From Linnemannia elongata (Eukaryota > Mortierellomycota > Mortierellomycetes > Mortierellales > Mortierellaceae): a stretch of 64,000 bases of DNA. The notes under the pieces were generated by a model. It had not been told where the DNA came from and ran no database searches. It saw nothing but the letters and a program-made list of their open reading frames with translations. The translations under genes and the position numbers were made by a program. Where the stretch lies: contig JAXBDG010000023.1 of assembly GCA_036320915.1 (NCBI GenBank), forward strand, positions 496,001 to 560,000. Direction: 5' to 3'. Below, one piece after another: positions 1-10,503 of the stretch (its first letter is position 1; every line of letters starts with the position of its first letter).

Positions 1-862
1 ATCCATGAAGGGAGTAGTCATCGAAACATCTGAGCGGTCAGGCAAGACAAACTTGGGGTTCTGACGCAACTTCTTGATAACCGAGAAGATATAATCCCAT
101 CGTCCACAGTTAAGTCCTGCGGAATGCTCGCGCAACTCATAGATGAACTCCTCCATCTCAAAGGCAGCCATGATGGTCTCGATGAGACAAGTACCACGGA
201 TGGTTCCACGGGGCATGCCGATGTAGTCCTGGGAGAGGTTGAAGACGTCGTTCCAGAGACGGGCCTCGAGGTGGGACTCCATCTTGGGGAGGTAGAAGTA
301 TGGGCCGATGCCGATCTCGACCGATTTCTTGGCGTTGTGGAAGAAGTAGAGAGCGAAATCGAAGAGGGAACCGGAAGTGACCTCGCCGTCGATGAGGACG
401 TGCTTCTCATCCAAGTGCCATCCACGGGGGCTAATATAGGATGGAATGAGATTAATGTTTAGTCATGTCTTTTTGAGTTTGAAGATGAGAACAAACATGC
501 ATCAATTGCACACAATGAAAAAGAAAAGAGGGAGGATAACATACCGGACGATGAGGGTAGCGATTTTACCGTCTTTGCGGATGTTGTATTGCTTTCCGTT
601 GGGGGCGGTGTAGGAGATGCGCTGGTGGATGGCGTCCTTCATGTTGACGAGACCGGAAAGGTTGTTATCGAATGTGGGACTGTTGGAGTCTACATTGAGT
701 TTGTTGCAAGAGTAAGTGATAGAGATGGGCGTGAGAGAAAAGTTGGTATTGTTAGTTTCATTTGAACTATGCAACACTATGACACTAACTAGTGTGATGG
801 ACCGTTGTGTTCCCCGACCGGGTCAAAGTAAAAAAGAAAATGATGCGGGGTGCATAAAGGAG

Positions 863-893
<31 letters not shown>

Positions 894-2330
894 TTTCTTT
901 CACGTGCCATTCGAATCCAATTGCTTTCTCTCTCTCTCTCTCTTTTCTCCTTTCCATCCCCGTTGTCAAGCCGTAGACACTAAAAGAGAATGACTGACTG
1001 AGCAAATACCCGTGCGCACTCCCGGATGTAATATTAACAAAGGAGTCACTTCAGTCAAGAAGGGGGAGACAGAAGAACCCGATTACACCCTTCCTTCTCT
1101 TTTTTTATGTTTCTTAGCCCATCATCCCCTCTCTCATAGTCATGGTGCCGGGGTTCAATGGGTGTTTGTTGTTCGAGCCGAATGTGAGAATATGACCCAC
1201 GGATACAAAGAATAGTATTTTTGAGATCGGTCCCGCTGACTCTTTTCGAAAGGAGGTGGACTCGTTCCTGATTCGCTAAAATGTCCATCCATACCCTCCC
1301 TTGTCATTCTTAACCTTCTTTCCTTCTCTCTCTCTCAAGAATAGCTTGTTCTATTATTCACACACACTCTCTCTCCTTCTTGCTCATGTATGTACCTCCC
1401 TCCGTTATTCTCCACTCCCTTCCTCCATTGAAAAAGGAAAAACCTGGGGTCCAGTCTTCTTCTTTCCAATTGGTGTTCCATCAGTCTACATGACCGGTCT
1501 GAATGTCCTGTCGGGTTCTCCTTTTCACTCGTCCTTGCTCGTCCTGTCGTGTCTTACTTTCCTGCACTGTTTGCATCGCCTGGTCATTCACGTAGTCTTT
1601 GCATGTGTGCGCTCCCCTTTCTATCTCCTTTTTTCCCACACTCCTTTTCTTTCCTTGTTGAAACGCCCTTTTTCGCAAATGTATCCGTGCCAACGAAGAA
1701 CAGTGACAAAAAGAGTCCCAGAGTAGGAATGGTGTATCATAATTATGCAAAAAAAAAAAAAAAAAGAAACAAACAACACCAAGCACAACTACCTCCTCGT
1801 GTTGAGTCGTATCACTCGCTGTCTTTCGGCGTGTTCCCGTGTTTCTATCTCTCGCACGCTCTCTCTCCCTCCCTCACATCCTCGTGTATCCCTCCTTCCC
1901 CTTTCCCTCGACACAAGTAGGACAACAACCAAAACAAGAAGCAAAAAAATAAAATAAAAAAGAACTAACCTTCAAAGTCGGCCATGAAGGTAGCAGCACC
2001 AGAGTTCAACGCATTAATGACCATCTTGCGATCCACAGGTCCCGTAATCTCAACTCTGCGATCAGCCAACCCAGGAGCAGGGATGGCACCCCTCCATGCG
2101 ATATCATCTCTAATAGCCTTGGTCTCGGGAAGGAAATCGGGAAGATGGCCTTGATCGATTTGTTGTTGACGGAGGACACGCTTTTGGAGGAGGGTCTTGC
2201 GGGTAGCGTTGAAGGTGCGGTGGAGGGTGGCGACAAAGAGGAGGGCTTCGGGGGTCAAAATCTCCTGGGCCTGTTGGGCGGTGACCTTTCCGAGGATGGT
2301 GACACCGGGAACCTTTGAGTCGAATGGCAT
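1..2330 (-). CDS. Malate synthase (5' part; C-terminus lies outside the window)
   Basis: Condenses glyoxylate and acetyl-CoA to malate in the glyoxylate cycle, needed for growth on fatty acids or C2 compounds. Three exons are visible: 2330-1970, 689-545 and 430-1 (running off the window). Splicing restores the conserved family stretches ADFEDSNSPT across intron 1 and [11 protein letters not shown] across intron 2, followed by [15 protein letters not shown] and an [15 protein letters not shown] block. Both introns are GT-AG. Intron 2 is 114 nt but intron 1 is about 1,280 nt, far longer than any other intron here, and contains a long A run and CT-rich tracts. The ATG at 2330 opens a family-typical N-terminus. 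The C-terminal peroxisomal signal, if any, is not in the window. Identification is firm; the exon 1/2 junction is inferred from frame. Confidence 0.95.
690..1969 (-). other. Unusually long first intron of malate synthase
   Basis: A 1,280-nt GT-AG intron. It contains a 28-30 nt A run near 862-891, CT microsatellites near 925-945 and another A run near 1747-1764. ORFs inside it are low-complexity and none looks coding. Confidence 0.7.
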
Positions 2331-4593
2331 TGTTGAATTAGTTTTTTCTTGGGGGTTTGAGGGGGAGAGGGAAATGAGTTGTTGGAGAAGGGTGAGTGAG
2401 GGATGGTTGAATGAGAGAGGGACAGCAATGTAAGAAAGAAGAGAAGAGAGAAGAAGAAGAAGAAAAGGGAGAAGGCGGGGGTCTCTTGGGTCCTTTTTAT
2501 TACTTCAAGGTCAGGTCAGTCGGACACTTTGTCTGTCAGGATAGGATGAAATCGATCCGTTGGTGTTTTTGTTCGCGTCTTTGACACGCGGGGAGGAAGT
2601 GAGGATACACGAAAGAGTGACATCAATTGAAAGAAGAAGGGAGAACCCGGAAAGTAATGAGAGGCAGGGAGAGGGGAAACCTACTTTTCGCTTTCAAAGT
2701 TACTTTGGCACACACAACAGCACTCATCTCAATTGATGACCGGCTACCATAGGGGTACTAGCACTAGCACCGCTAGAACAAATACAAAGTCATCGGTCCT
2801 GGTTCCCCATGGTTCACCTCTATCCCTTTTTAAGTGCTCTAAGTAATCGAAAGTAGCATTATATATTCTGATGTCATATCCCTCTCTCTTGAACGCACCC
2901 ACATGCATGTGAGTGAGTGCACCTACTATGAGGAGAAGAAGGGTGAAATCGGAACACACACTCTCTCTCTGTTCACTATTCCCATTGCACACTGATCAGA
3001 CTCATCACTCCTCTCTCTTTTCCCCCTGTGTGATTGGATCACTTTAACGTGTCTCCCTCTTCTCTTTCTTTGTCCCGACAAACAAACACACACCCCTTTC
3101 GTATTTCTCATTTTCCTTTCTCTCGCCTTCTCTTTGACACTCTACACCATACACACTCTCTCTTTCTCCCTCTCGACATAGCTACTTTACTCTCCCCCAC
3201 CGCCGAAAGCACAATTGTCGAAGAGGAAGAGTGGTCCACCAGTTTTCCCATGAACACTTTTCTCCTCCACCTTCCTCCCTCCTCTCCGCAACCTTTTATG
3301 AACCCAGCCAGCCAATAATGCCAGCCATTCTTACCCTCGAATCTATACACATAAGAGTGTACCTCACTTCTCTCTCTCTCTCTGCTCAAAACACCGCTAA
3401 CTCAGAGGGGGGGGAGGGTAGCACGATGAGCAAAGATGGATGACATGAAATGAATTACAACTCATACTCAAATAAGGGTCCAACTAATGTAACCGACGTT
3501 TTGCTAAATCTACTCATGACTGTAGTTCTAATTCAAATTGATCCTTTCCATTCCTTCCAACTTTTTAAATCCTTCTCAAACCAAAGGTTCGAAAAGAGAG
3601 TGTGTGTATGTGTCTGTGGGCGTGTGTGTGTGGTGGGTGCGAAAGAGAGCACGAGAGAGTGTGAGGTAGCAATTGAATGCAGAATATCTACTAAGAGCAA
3701 GCAGGAACACCTCCTAGGAGTACATGGAGCAAAAAGGAAGAGGAGATAAACAAGAAAGGTATGTTTAATCGTGTTCTGCTAAAGACAAAGTAAAGAAGAC
3801 CATGTAAAAGTTGATAAATAAAAACAAAGTAGAAGGGTAAAAAGATTGAGAACATACATTGGAGATGTTGTGAGTCTGCCGAGCTACGAATGTTCGTTCT
3901 CATACAAAGCCAATAAATAAAAATGAAAGAAATTATTCTGGGAAAGGACACAGTCGATGGCGCTGAAAGATTTGCTGTTAGTGTAAAAGAGCGGTTGCTT
4001 AGCCGTAGGATCTGATTTAGATAGAACCATTCCTCTAACTCACACATTACCACCTTTGACCGTATCACAGCCCCGAAGGAGGAAAGTCGCTGTTAGATAT
4101 CATCTCATAAAGCTTGCCTTGGTCGATGTAGTAGTGGTATTTATAAAGATTAGTAGTCGATAGTCCCATATATTTACACAGGGCTCAGTAAAGTCCACCC
4201 AGCTTCATTCTCACAACTCTCCTTTTCTCCACCTGTTCGTACCACAGCACCTTCCGTGGTGTCCCTTGAAAATCCTGTTCTTGCCTGCAAAGTCGATACC
4301 GAGTTCGGCGCAGCCACATGCATACTCCTTGGTGTTCCATTCATCGTAGTTGAACAATTTCGTGCGAATTTATTTGCTGGCTTAGGAGCGAACATTTGCT
4401 CCGCATTATAATCGACTTCAATGTGGGTTTGTTGTAAGAGAATAATGGCACCCTACACTGAAGGGTATGTGATTTTAAATCAGTTTTATGGCTTAAGAGT
4501 TTGGAGTATTAAGGTCTCCTGCAATGATGTAATGGGAGTAATTGTGGTTGAAGGTGGAACTTATGTCAAGGGAGAAGAGGTGCGCAAAGCCGT
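2331..4593. other. Intergenic DNA, mostly CT/GA-rich low complexity
   Basis: The first few hundred bases are the malate synthase promoter side. The rest is CT/GA-rich with CA/GT microsatellite pieces (for example 3600-3660). A 73-codon minus-strand frame at 4174-4395, followed downstream by an in-frame stretch at about 4070-4145, has a possible branch point (CTACTAATC) but no recognisable homology. No gene is supported with confidence. Confidence 0.5.
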
Positions 4594-6072
4594 CTATTTA
4601 TACCAGGAGTTGGCGTTGAGTGCTTCGGCCAGCGCCTGAGCTGTATTGTCTCCAATCGGGTTGTCCTCCAAGTTCAAAGTGGTCACAATCGTGTTGGTCT
4701 TGAATACCTCAGCCAACGCCACAGCTCCGTTCTCCCTGATCGAGTTCCTCATCAAGCCCAAAGTGGTCAAAGTCGAATTGTTATTGAGTGCCTCAGCCAG
4801 CGCCTGAGCTCCTTCGTCCCCGATATAGTTGCCCTCCAATTCCAAAGTAGTCAGAGTCGAATTGATCTCGAGTGCCTCGGCCAGAGCCCCAGCTCCGTTG
4901 TCTTCAATCGAGTTATTTCTCAAGCTTAAGGTGGCCAGAGTTGAGTTGGTCTTGAGAGCCTCTCCTAGCGCCTGAGCTCCTTTGACTCTGATCAAGTTGA
5001 CATCCAAGTCCAAAGTGGCCAGAGTCGTGTTGGTCTTGAGTGCCTCCGCCAGCGCCTTAGCTCCGTTGTCTCCGATCTTGCTGCAGTCCAATTGCAACCA
5101 GGCCAGAGTCGAGTTGGTCTTGAGTGCCTCAGCCAGCACCTGAGCTCCGTTGTCTTCAATCTTGCTGTAGTCCAAGTGCAAAATGGCCAGAGTTGAGTTG
5201 GTCTTGAGTGCCTCAGCCAGCACCTGAGCTCCGTTGCCTCCGATCGAGTTGTTCCCCAAGTTCAAAGTGGTCAGAGTCGAGTTGGTCACGAGCGCCTCAG
5301 CTAGCGCCTGGGCCCCGTTTTCTCCGATTGAGTTGCCGCGCAAGGTCAAAGTGGCCAGAGTTGAGTTGGCCACGAGTGCCTCAGCCAGTGCCAGAAGTCC
5401 TTTATACCCGACCTTGTTATTATTCAAGTCTAAAGTGGTCAAAGTCGAGTTGGTCTTGAGCGCCTCTCCCAGCGCCTGAGCTCCGCTGTCTCCGATCGAG
5501 TTGTAGTCCAGGTACAAAATGGCCAGAGTCGAGTTGGTCACGAGTGCTTCAGCCAGCGCCTGAGCTCCGTCGGGTCCGATCCTGTTTTCCTTCAAGTCCA
5601 AAGTGGTCAGAGTCGAGTTGGTCTTGAGTGCCTCAGCCAGCTCATTGGCTCCGTCGTCTCCAATTGAGTTGTTCTGCAAGTCCAAAGTGGTCAGGGTCGA
5701 GTTGATCTTGAGTGCCTCAAACAGCGCCTGAGCTCCAGTAGGTCCGAGCCTGAAGTAGCTCAAATCCAAAGTGGTCAGAGTCGAGCCGGCCATGACACTG
5801 AAAAGTACTTTATCTCGTGCAGATGCAGAGGATGAGTTGTCATAGGCAGAGCGACGAATCTTTAAGCATTGTATAAACTGCTTGTTTTTCTCAACAGATT
5901 CCATGCTGATCCCAACGTTCGACAACACGACAAAGTTATAGAGTGCTGGTATAAACGAGTCGTTCCAATCCCGACTCACACGAGCACAAGACGCGAGGTC
6001 ATTGAGGCCAAGGCTGTTGGCAATTCTGGAACGAATCTCATGTAGATCGAGGGGATGTGTTTGGAACACCAT
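4594..6072 (-). CDS. F-box / ribonuclease-inhibitor-type LRR protein (492 aa)
   Basis: Residues about 4-55 resemble an F-box (HPLDLHEIRSRIA...LASCARVSRDWND). After a short linker come 14 LRRs of 28 residues with consensus TNSTLTTLDLxxNSIGxxGAQALAEALK, the ribonuclease-inhibitor/NOD3-like class. It ends abruptly after repeat 14 with ANSWYK. The start at 6072 is chosen because it aligns with the start of the neighbouring paralogue; an in-frame ATG 58 codons upstream gives an implausible extension. F-box proteins usually act as substrate adaptors of SCF ubiquitin ligases and the LRR face would bind the target; no partner is visible here. The LRR array is a coding minisatellite with an 84-bp unit, so copy number may vary between strains. 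It is a tandem paralogue of the gene at 6422-9539. Confidence 0.85.
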   Translation of the reverse strand: MVFQTHPLDLHEIRSRIANSLGLNDLASCARVSRDWNDSFIPALYNFVVLSNVGISMESVEKNKQFIQCLKIRRSAYDNSSSASARDKVLFSVMAGSTLTTLDLSYFRLGPTGAQALFEALKINSTLTTLDLQNNSIGDDGANELAEALKTNSTLTTLDLKENRIGPDGAQALAEALVTNSTLAILYLDYNSIGDSGAQALGEALKTNSTLTTLDLNNNKVGYKGLLALAEALVANSTLATLTLRGNSIGENGAQALAEALVTNSTLTTLNLGNNSIGGNGAQVLAEALKTNSTLAILHLDYSKIEDNGAQVLAEALKTNSTLAWLQLDCSKIGDNGAKALAEALKTNTTLATLDLDVNLIRVKGAQALGEALKTNSTLATLSLRNNSIEDNGAGALAEALEINSTLTTLELEGNYIGDEGAQALAEALNNNSTLTTLGLMRNSIRENGAVALAEVFKTNTIVTTLNLEDNPIGDNTAQALAEALNANSWYK

Positions 6073-6299
6073 GATTATAATGAAGTGGCAAGCGTAATGG
6101 GGGGTGATGATGAAGACAGTGATGGTAGGTGCAATATGTTGAGTGTATGTCGAGGAAGGAGGGCAAGAAGGCAAGGACAAGGAGTGGAGACAAGAGTGGA
6201 GTTTCTTTATTACTACGGTACCGCTAATATTTATACATGTTGGCAACTACTACAAAATTGGCACAAAGAATCCTGCTCTTTGAGACACTAGCTGACTAC

Positions 6300-6477
6300 A
6301 AACGGAGAAGATGGGTGGAATGTCCTAAGGGGCAACAAAACGTTGAAAAACTGTATGAACTGAAATGAAGTTGATCGATCATGGTTCCACAAAGATATTT
6401 TCAAGGGGACTGAAAAAAAATTCAAGAGTACCCAGTCGACCGATCACTTACAACATGCTTTGCCATTGTCCTTGACT
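6300..6477. repeat. Duplicated 5' flank of the LRR genes, copy 1
   Basis: Sequence around 6362-6477 (GTTGATCGATCATGGTT, then TTTCAAGGG, GTCGACCGATCACTTACAA and TTTGCCAT) recurs with substitutions at about 9868-10005. Both copies lie upstream of an LRR gene, so the gene and its promoter were duplicated together. The duplication joint runs directly into the 3' end of the downstream paralogue, giving that gene its non-LRR tail. Confidence 0.7.
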
Positions 6478-6607
6478 CAGACAACGCTTGAGCCGTGTCG
6501 TCTCCAATTGAGTTGTTCTGCAGGTCCAGAGTGGTCAGGGTCGAGTTGGTCTTGAGTGCCTCAGACAACGCTTGAATTCCGTCGTCTCCGATCAAGTTGT
6601 TCCATAG

Positions 6608-6788
6608 CAAGAAAGCAGATCAAGCAGTAGAATAGAGCAGATAAAGAGACCCTTGATCAAGGGCTAGGAACTAAGACATATATTTTTTGGCGATAGCAAG
6701 TAAAGAGCTGTGGATTTGCTATCTAAGAGTCTTTTTTACTTGCTAGGATAGTGAAGTTAAGAGCAACATCATGTCTCGTGACACATAG
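6608..6788. mobile_element. 176-bp insertion with 5-bp target duplication inside an LRR repeat
   Basis: The 5-mer CATAG occurs at 6603-6607 and 6784-6788 on either side of non-LRR DNA that splits one LRR between its LRL and LWNN residues. Removing one CATAG plus the insert restores the local repeat pattern. The insert has an 11-bp perfect inverted repeat (TAGCAAGTAAA at 6694-6704 and its complement at 6735-6745) and a second overlapping palindrome, but no clear terminal inverted repeats. It lacks a usable acceptor AG at the joint, so an intron is unlikely. Confidence 0.65.
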
Positions 6789-8639
6789 CCTCAAAGTGGT
6801 CAGAGTGGAGTTGGTCTTGGGTGTCTCAGCCAGCGCTTTGGCTCAGTCGCGTCCGATCGAGTTGCTCCATAACCTCAAAGTGGTCAGAGTGGAGTTGGTC
6901 TTGAGTGTCTCAGCCAGCGCCTTAGCTCCGTCGCGTCCGATCGAGTTGCGCCATAACCTCAAAGTGGTCAGAGTGGAGTTGGTCTTGAGTGCCTCAGCCA
7001 GCGCCTTAGTTCCATTGTTTCCGATCGAGTTCCACTGCAAGCTCAAAGTGGTCAGGGTCGAGTTGATTCTGAGTGCCTTAGCCAGCGCATTGGCTCCGTC
7101 GGGTCCGATCGAGTTCCTCTGCAAGTTCAAAGTGGTCAGGGTCGAGTTGGTCTTGAGTGCCTCGGACAACGCTTGAACTCCATTGTCTCCGATCGAGTTG
7201 TTCTGCAAGTCCAAAGTAGTCAGGGTCGAGTTGGTCTCCAGTGCCTCGGACAACGCTTGAACTCCGTTGTCACCGATCGAGTTGTTGTGTAAGTCCAAAG
7301 TAGTCAGGGTCGAGTTGGTCTTGAGTGCCTCAGCCAGCGCATTGGCTCCATCGTCTCCAATTGCGTTGTTCTGCAAGTCCAAAGTGGTCAGAGTCGAGTT
7401 GGTCTTGAGTGCTTCAGACAATGCCACAGCTCCGTTTTCTCCGATCGAGTTGTTATGTAAGTCCAAATCAGTCAGAGTTGAGTTGACCTTGAGTGCCTCA
7501 GACAGCGCTTGAGCTCCATTGTCTCCGATCGAGTTCCTTTGCAAGTCGAAAGTGGACAGAGTCGAGTTGGTCTTAAGTGCCTCAGCCAGCGCCTTAGCTC
7601 CATCGTCTCCGATCGAGTTCCTCTGTAAGTCCCAAGTGGTCAGAGTTGAGTTAGTCCTGAATGCCTCGGACAACGCTTGAGCTCCGTTGTCTCCGATCGA
7701 GTTGTTCCCAAGGTGTAAAGTGGTCAGGGTCGAGTTGGTCTTGAGTGCTTCAGCCAATATCTGAAGATGTCTAGTTTTGATCTGGTTGTCCTGCAAACTC
7801 ATAGACGTTAAAGTTGAGTTGCTATTGTATGCCAAACCCAATGTAATAGTTCCTGGAAGCCCAATCTTGTTGCTCCTCAAGTCCAAAGTGGTCAGAGTCG
7901 AGTTGGTCTTAAGTGCCTCAGCCAGCGCCTTGGCTCCGTCGTCTCCAATCCGGTTGCTCTGCAAGTCCAAAGTGGTCATGGTTGAGTAGGTCTTGAGTGC
8001 CTCAGCCAGCGCATTGGCTCCGTCGTCTCCAATCCGGTTGCTCTGCAAGTCCAAAGTGGTCAGGGTCGAGTTGGTCTTGAGTGCCTCAGCCAGCGCATTG
8101 GCTCCGTCGTCTCCAATCAAGTTGTAGGGCAGTGTCAATGCCGCTAGGGTCGAATTGGTCTTGAGTGCCTCGGACAACGCCTGTGCTCCGTCGGGTCCGA
8201 TCGAGTTGCAGCATAACTTCAAAGTGGTCAAGGTCGAGTTGGTCCTGAGAGCCTCAGCCAGCGCCTTGGCTCCGTCGGGTCCGATCGAGTTGTTCTGCAA
8301 GCCCAAAGTGGTCAGAGTGTAGTTGAGCTTGAGTGCTTCAGCCAGCGCATTGACTCCGTTGTGTCCGATCGAGTTGTTGTGTAATTCCAAAGTGGTCAGG
8401 GCCGAGTTGATCTTGAGTGCCTCGGATAACGCTTGAACTCCATTGTCTCCGATCGAGTTGATCCCAAGGCGCAAGGTGGTCAGAGCTAGGTTGGTCTTGA
8501 GTACCCTAGATAGCACCTGAACTCCATTGGGTCCGATCGAGTTGTTCCCAAGGTGCAATGTGGTCAGGGTCGAGTTGGTGTTGAGTGCCTGAGACAACGA
8601 TTGAACTCCATTGTCTCCGATCGAGTTGTTCGCAAGGTC

Positions 8640-9085
8640 CAAATTGGTCAAAGCTGAGTTGGTCTTGAGTGCCTCAGACAGCGCTTGAGCTCCACTGGGT
8701 CCGATCGAGTTGGAGAACAAACTCAAAATCGCCAGTGTCGAGTTGGTCTTGAGTGCATCAGAGAGCGCCTGAGTTCCATTGAGTTCGATCGAGTTGTTCC
8801 CAAGGTCCAAAGTGGTCAGAGCTGAGTTGGTCTTGAGTGCCTCAGACAGCGCTTGAGCTCCACTGGGTCCGATCGAGTTGGAGAACAAACGCAAAGTCAC
8901 CAGAGTCGAGTTGGTCTTGAGTGCATCAGACAGCGCCTGAGTTCCATTGAGTTCGATCGAGTTGCTCCCAAGGTCCAAAGTGGTCAGAGCTGAGTTGGTC
9001 TTGAGTGCCTCAGACAGCGCTTGAGCTCCACTGGGTCCGATCGAGTTGGAGAACAAACGCAAAGTCACCAGAGTCGAGTTGGTCT
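8640..9085 (-). repeat. 168-bp higher-order repeat within the LRR array
   Basis: Two alternating LRR types, RLFSNSIGPSGAQALSEALK and LDLGNNSIELNGTQALSDAL, recur as a 56-residue block two to three times with near-identical DNA. This suggests recent unequal exchange within the array. Confidence 0.8.
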
Positions 9086-9819
9086 TGAGTGCCTCAGACA
9101 GCGCCAGAGCTCCATTGGGTCCGATCGAGTTGGAGGATAAGCTCAAAGTCACCAGAGTCGAGTTGGCCTTGAGTGCCTCAAATATCGCCTGGACACCATT
9201 GGGTCCGATCCTGCCGTAGCTCAAATCCAAAGTAGTCAGAGTCGAGTTAGCCATGACACTCAAAACTAAATTGTCTTGTGCGGGTGTCGATGGTTCTTTT
9301 ACCAAGGCAGATCTCGGAATCGTCAGGTGTTGTACAAGGTGCTTGTTTCTTTCGATGGATTCCATGCTAGGGCCATGTTTCCACAAGCTGACAGAGTTGT
9401 AGAGTAGCGGTGTAAATAAGTCGTTCCAATCCTGACTCACACGCGCACAAGACGCGAGATCTTTGAGGCCAAGGCTGCTCGCAATTATTGAGCGAATCTC
9501 ATATAGATCAAGAGGATGTGTTCGGGACATCTTATTCATATGGAGGATTATAACAAGTGTGACGAGGATGATGACGAGGTCACTAATAATGAGGTAGCAG
9601 AAAGGTACGATAACGATGTAGGAATGAGGAAAAGGAAAATGTGAAGAAGACAGGACGAAATGATAAAGACTACAGCGACGTTCTGTTGCAAACAGTGAAA
9701 CTCACCAATGTGAAGGCGAGAGTAATAATGGGAAGAGAGAGAGGAGTTTTATTCAGGTTGACCTTTCTGGGTATTAAATTGGTCAGCTAGGTCACATGGC
9801 TTCCAATTTGTCAAAGAGA

Positions 9820-10005
9820 AAGGAATGCAGCCCCATTACAGCACCCAACCTCAACTGTTCGGCGAGTATGAAGTGAACAAGAATGAGAAGAGGTTGATCG
9901 ATCATGGTTACACAAAGAAAATTTCAAGGGAACTGAGGAAAACTCGAGGGTGCCTGTCGACCAATCACTTACAAGTTCTTTGCCATCGTGTCTTTGCTTT
10001 GTTGC
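9820..10005. repeat. Duplicated 5' flank of the LRR genes, copy 2
   Basis: Partner of the sequence at 6300-6477, upstream of the second LRR gene. It ends shortly before a 28S-derived segment. Confidence 0.7.
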
Positions 10006-10114
10006 TTTACAAACTGTCACCCAACTATTTTTCTACTTTGCCTGCTGACACTAAACCATCTTTTGCATTGCCTTCTGTAACTTCCTCAGTGTCTGATTTG
10101 TCAACAGGAACAAC

Positions 10115-10503
10115 TGACTTGTGGCAGCTAAGCGTTCATAGCAACCTTGCCTTTTGAGCTTCGATGTCGGCTCTTCTTATCATACTGAAGCAGAGTCAGT
10201 AAGCGCTGGATTGTTCACCCACTAATAGGGAACAAGACTTGGGGTTTAGACCGTCATGAGGCAAGCTAGGTTTATCCTACTGATGAAATGTTGCAATAGT
10301 GATTGAACTTAGTGCGAGAGGAACCGTTCATTCGGATAATTGGTATCTGGGCCTGCCTGAGCAGGCAATGGCCCGAATCTGTCATCGTTAGGTTATGGCT
10401 GAACGCCTGTAAGTCAGAGCCCGTGCTAGAACGCGACAATTACCGCCTTTTCCGATTTTTAGTTGAATACAAATAGATCTTCAGATCCTGAATCATATAG
10501 TGA
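10115..10503 (+). pseudogene. Degenerate 3' fragment of 28S rRNA (sense)
   Basis: Contains recognisable 3' large-subunit rRNA landmarks in order: CTTGTGGCAGC...AAGCGTTCATAGC, TGTTCACCCACTAATAGGGAA, TTTAGACCGTC, CTACTGATG, the sarcin-ricin loop as AGTGCGAGAGGAACC (normally AGTACGAGAGGAACC), CATTCGGATAATTGGTAT, TGCCTGAGCAGGCAATG and CCCGTGCTAGAACGCG. Substitutions in the sarcin-ricin loop and small deletions show it is not a working rRNA. Confidence 0.9.

Larger units (their letters stand above)
6422..9539 (-). pseudogene. F-box / LRR paralogue, disrupted
   Basis: The frame opens at 9539 (or at the in-frame ATG at 9530, which aligns with the paralogue). An F-box-like N-terminus (THPLDLYEIRSIIA...LASCARVSQDWND) is followed by 28 complete 28-residue LRRs. 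In repeat 29 the expected GGA codon is TGA at about 6843-6845, ending the main frame at 898 aa. Beyond the stop, LRR coding resumes in frame, is interrupted by an insertion at 6608-6783 and finishes as NSIGDDTAQALSES joined to a tail derived from the upstream flank of the next gene. The 898-aa product may still be made, so calling it a pseudogene is an inference about the ancestral length, not proof of lost function. Repeats 3-7 contain a higher-order 56-residue duplication. Confidence 0.75.

Noticed and set aside
5208..5479. Plus-strand open frames within the LRR gene
   Set aside because: Shadows of the 84-bp LRR repeat; the minus strand has the F-box and LRR consensus.
6608..6788. Intron in the LRR gene
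   Set aside because: No acceptor AG at the joint, and a 5-bp direct duplication fits insertion better.
6751..7989. Plus-strand frames with repeated KVVRVELVLSASASA
   Set aside because: Antisense of the LRR repeat, not a separate repeat protein.
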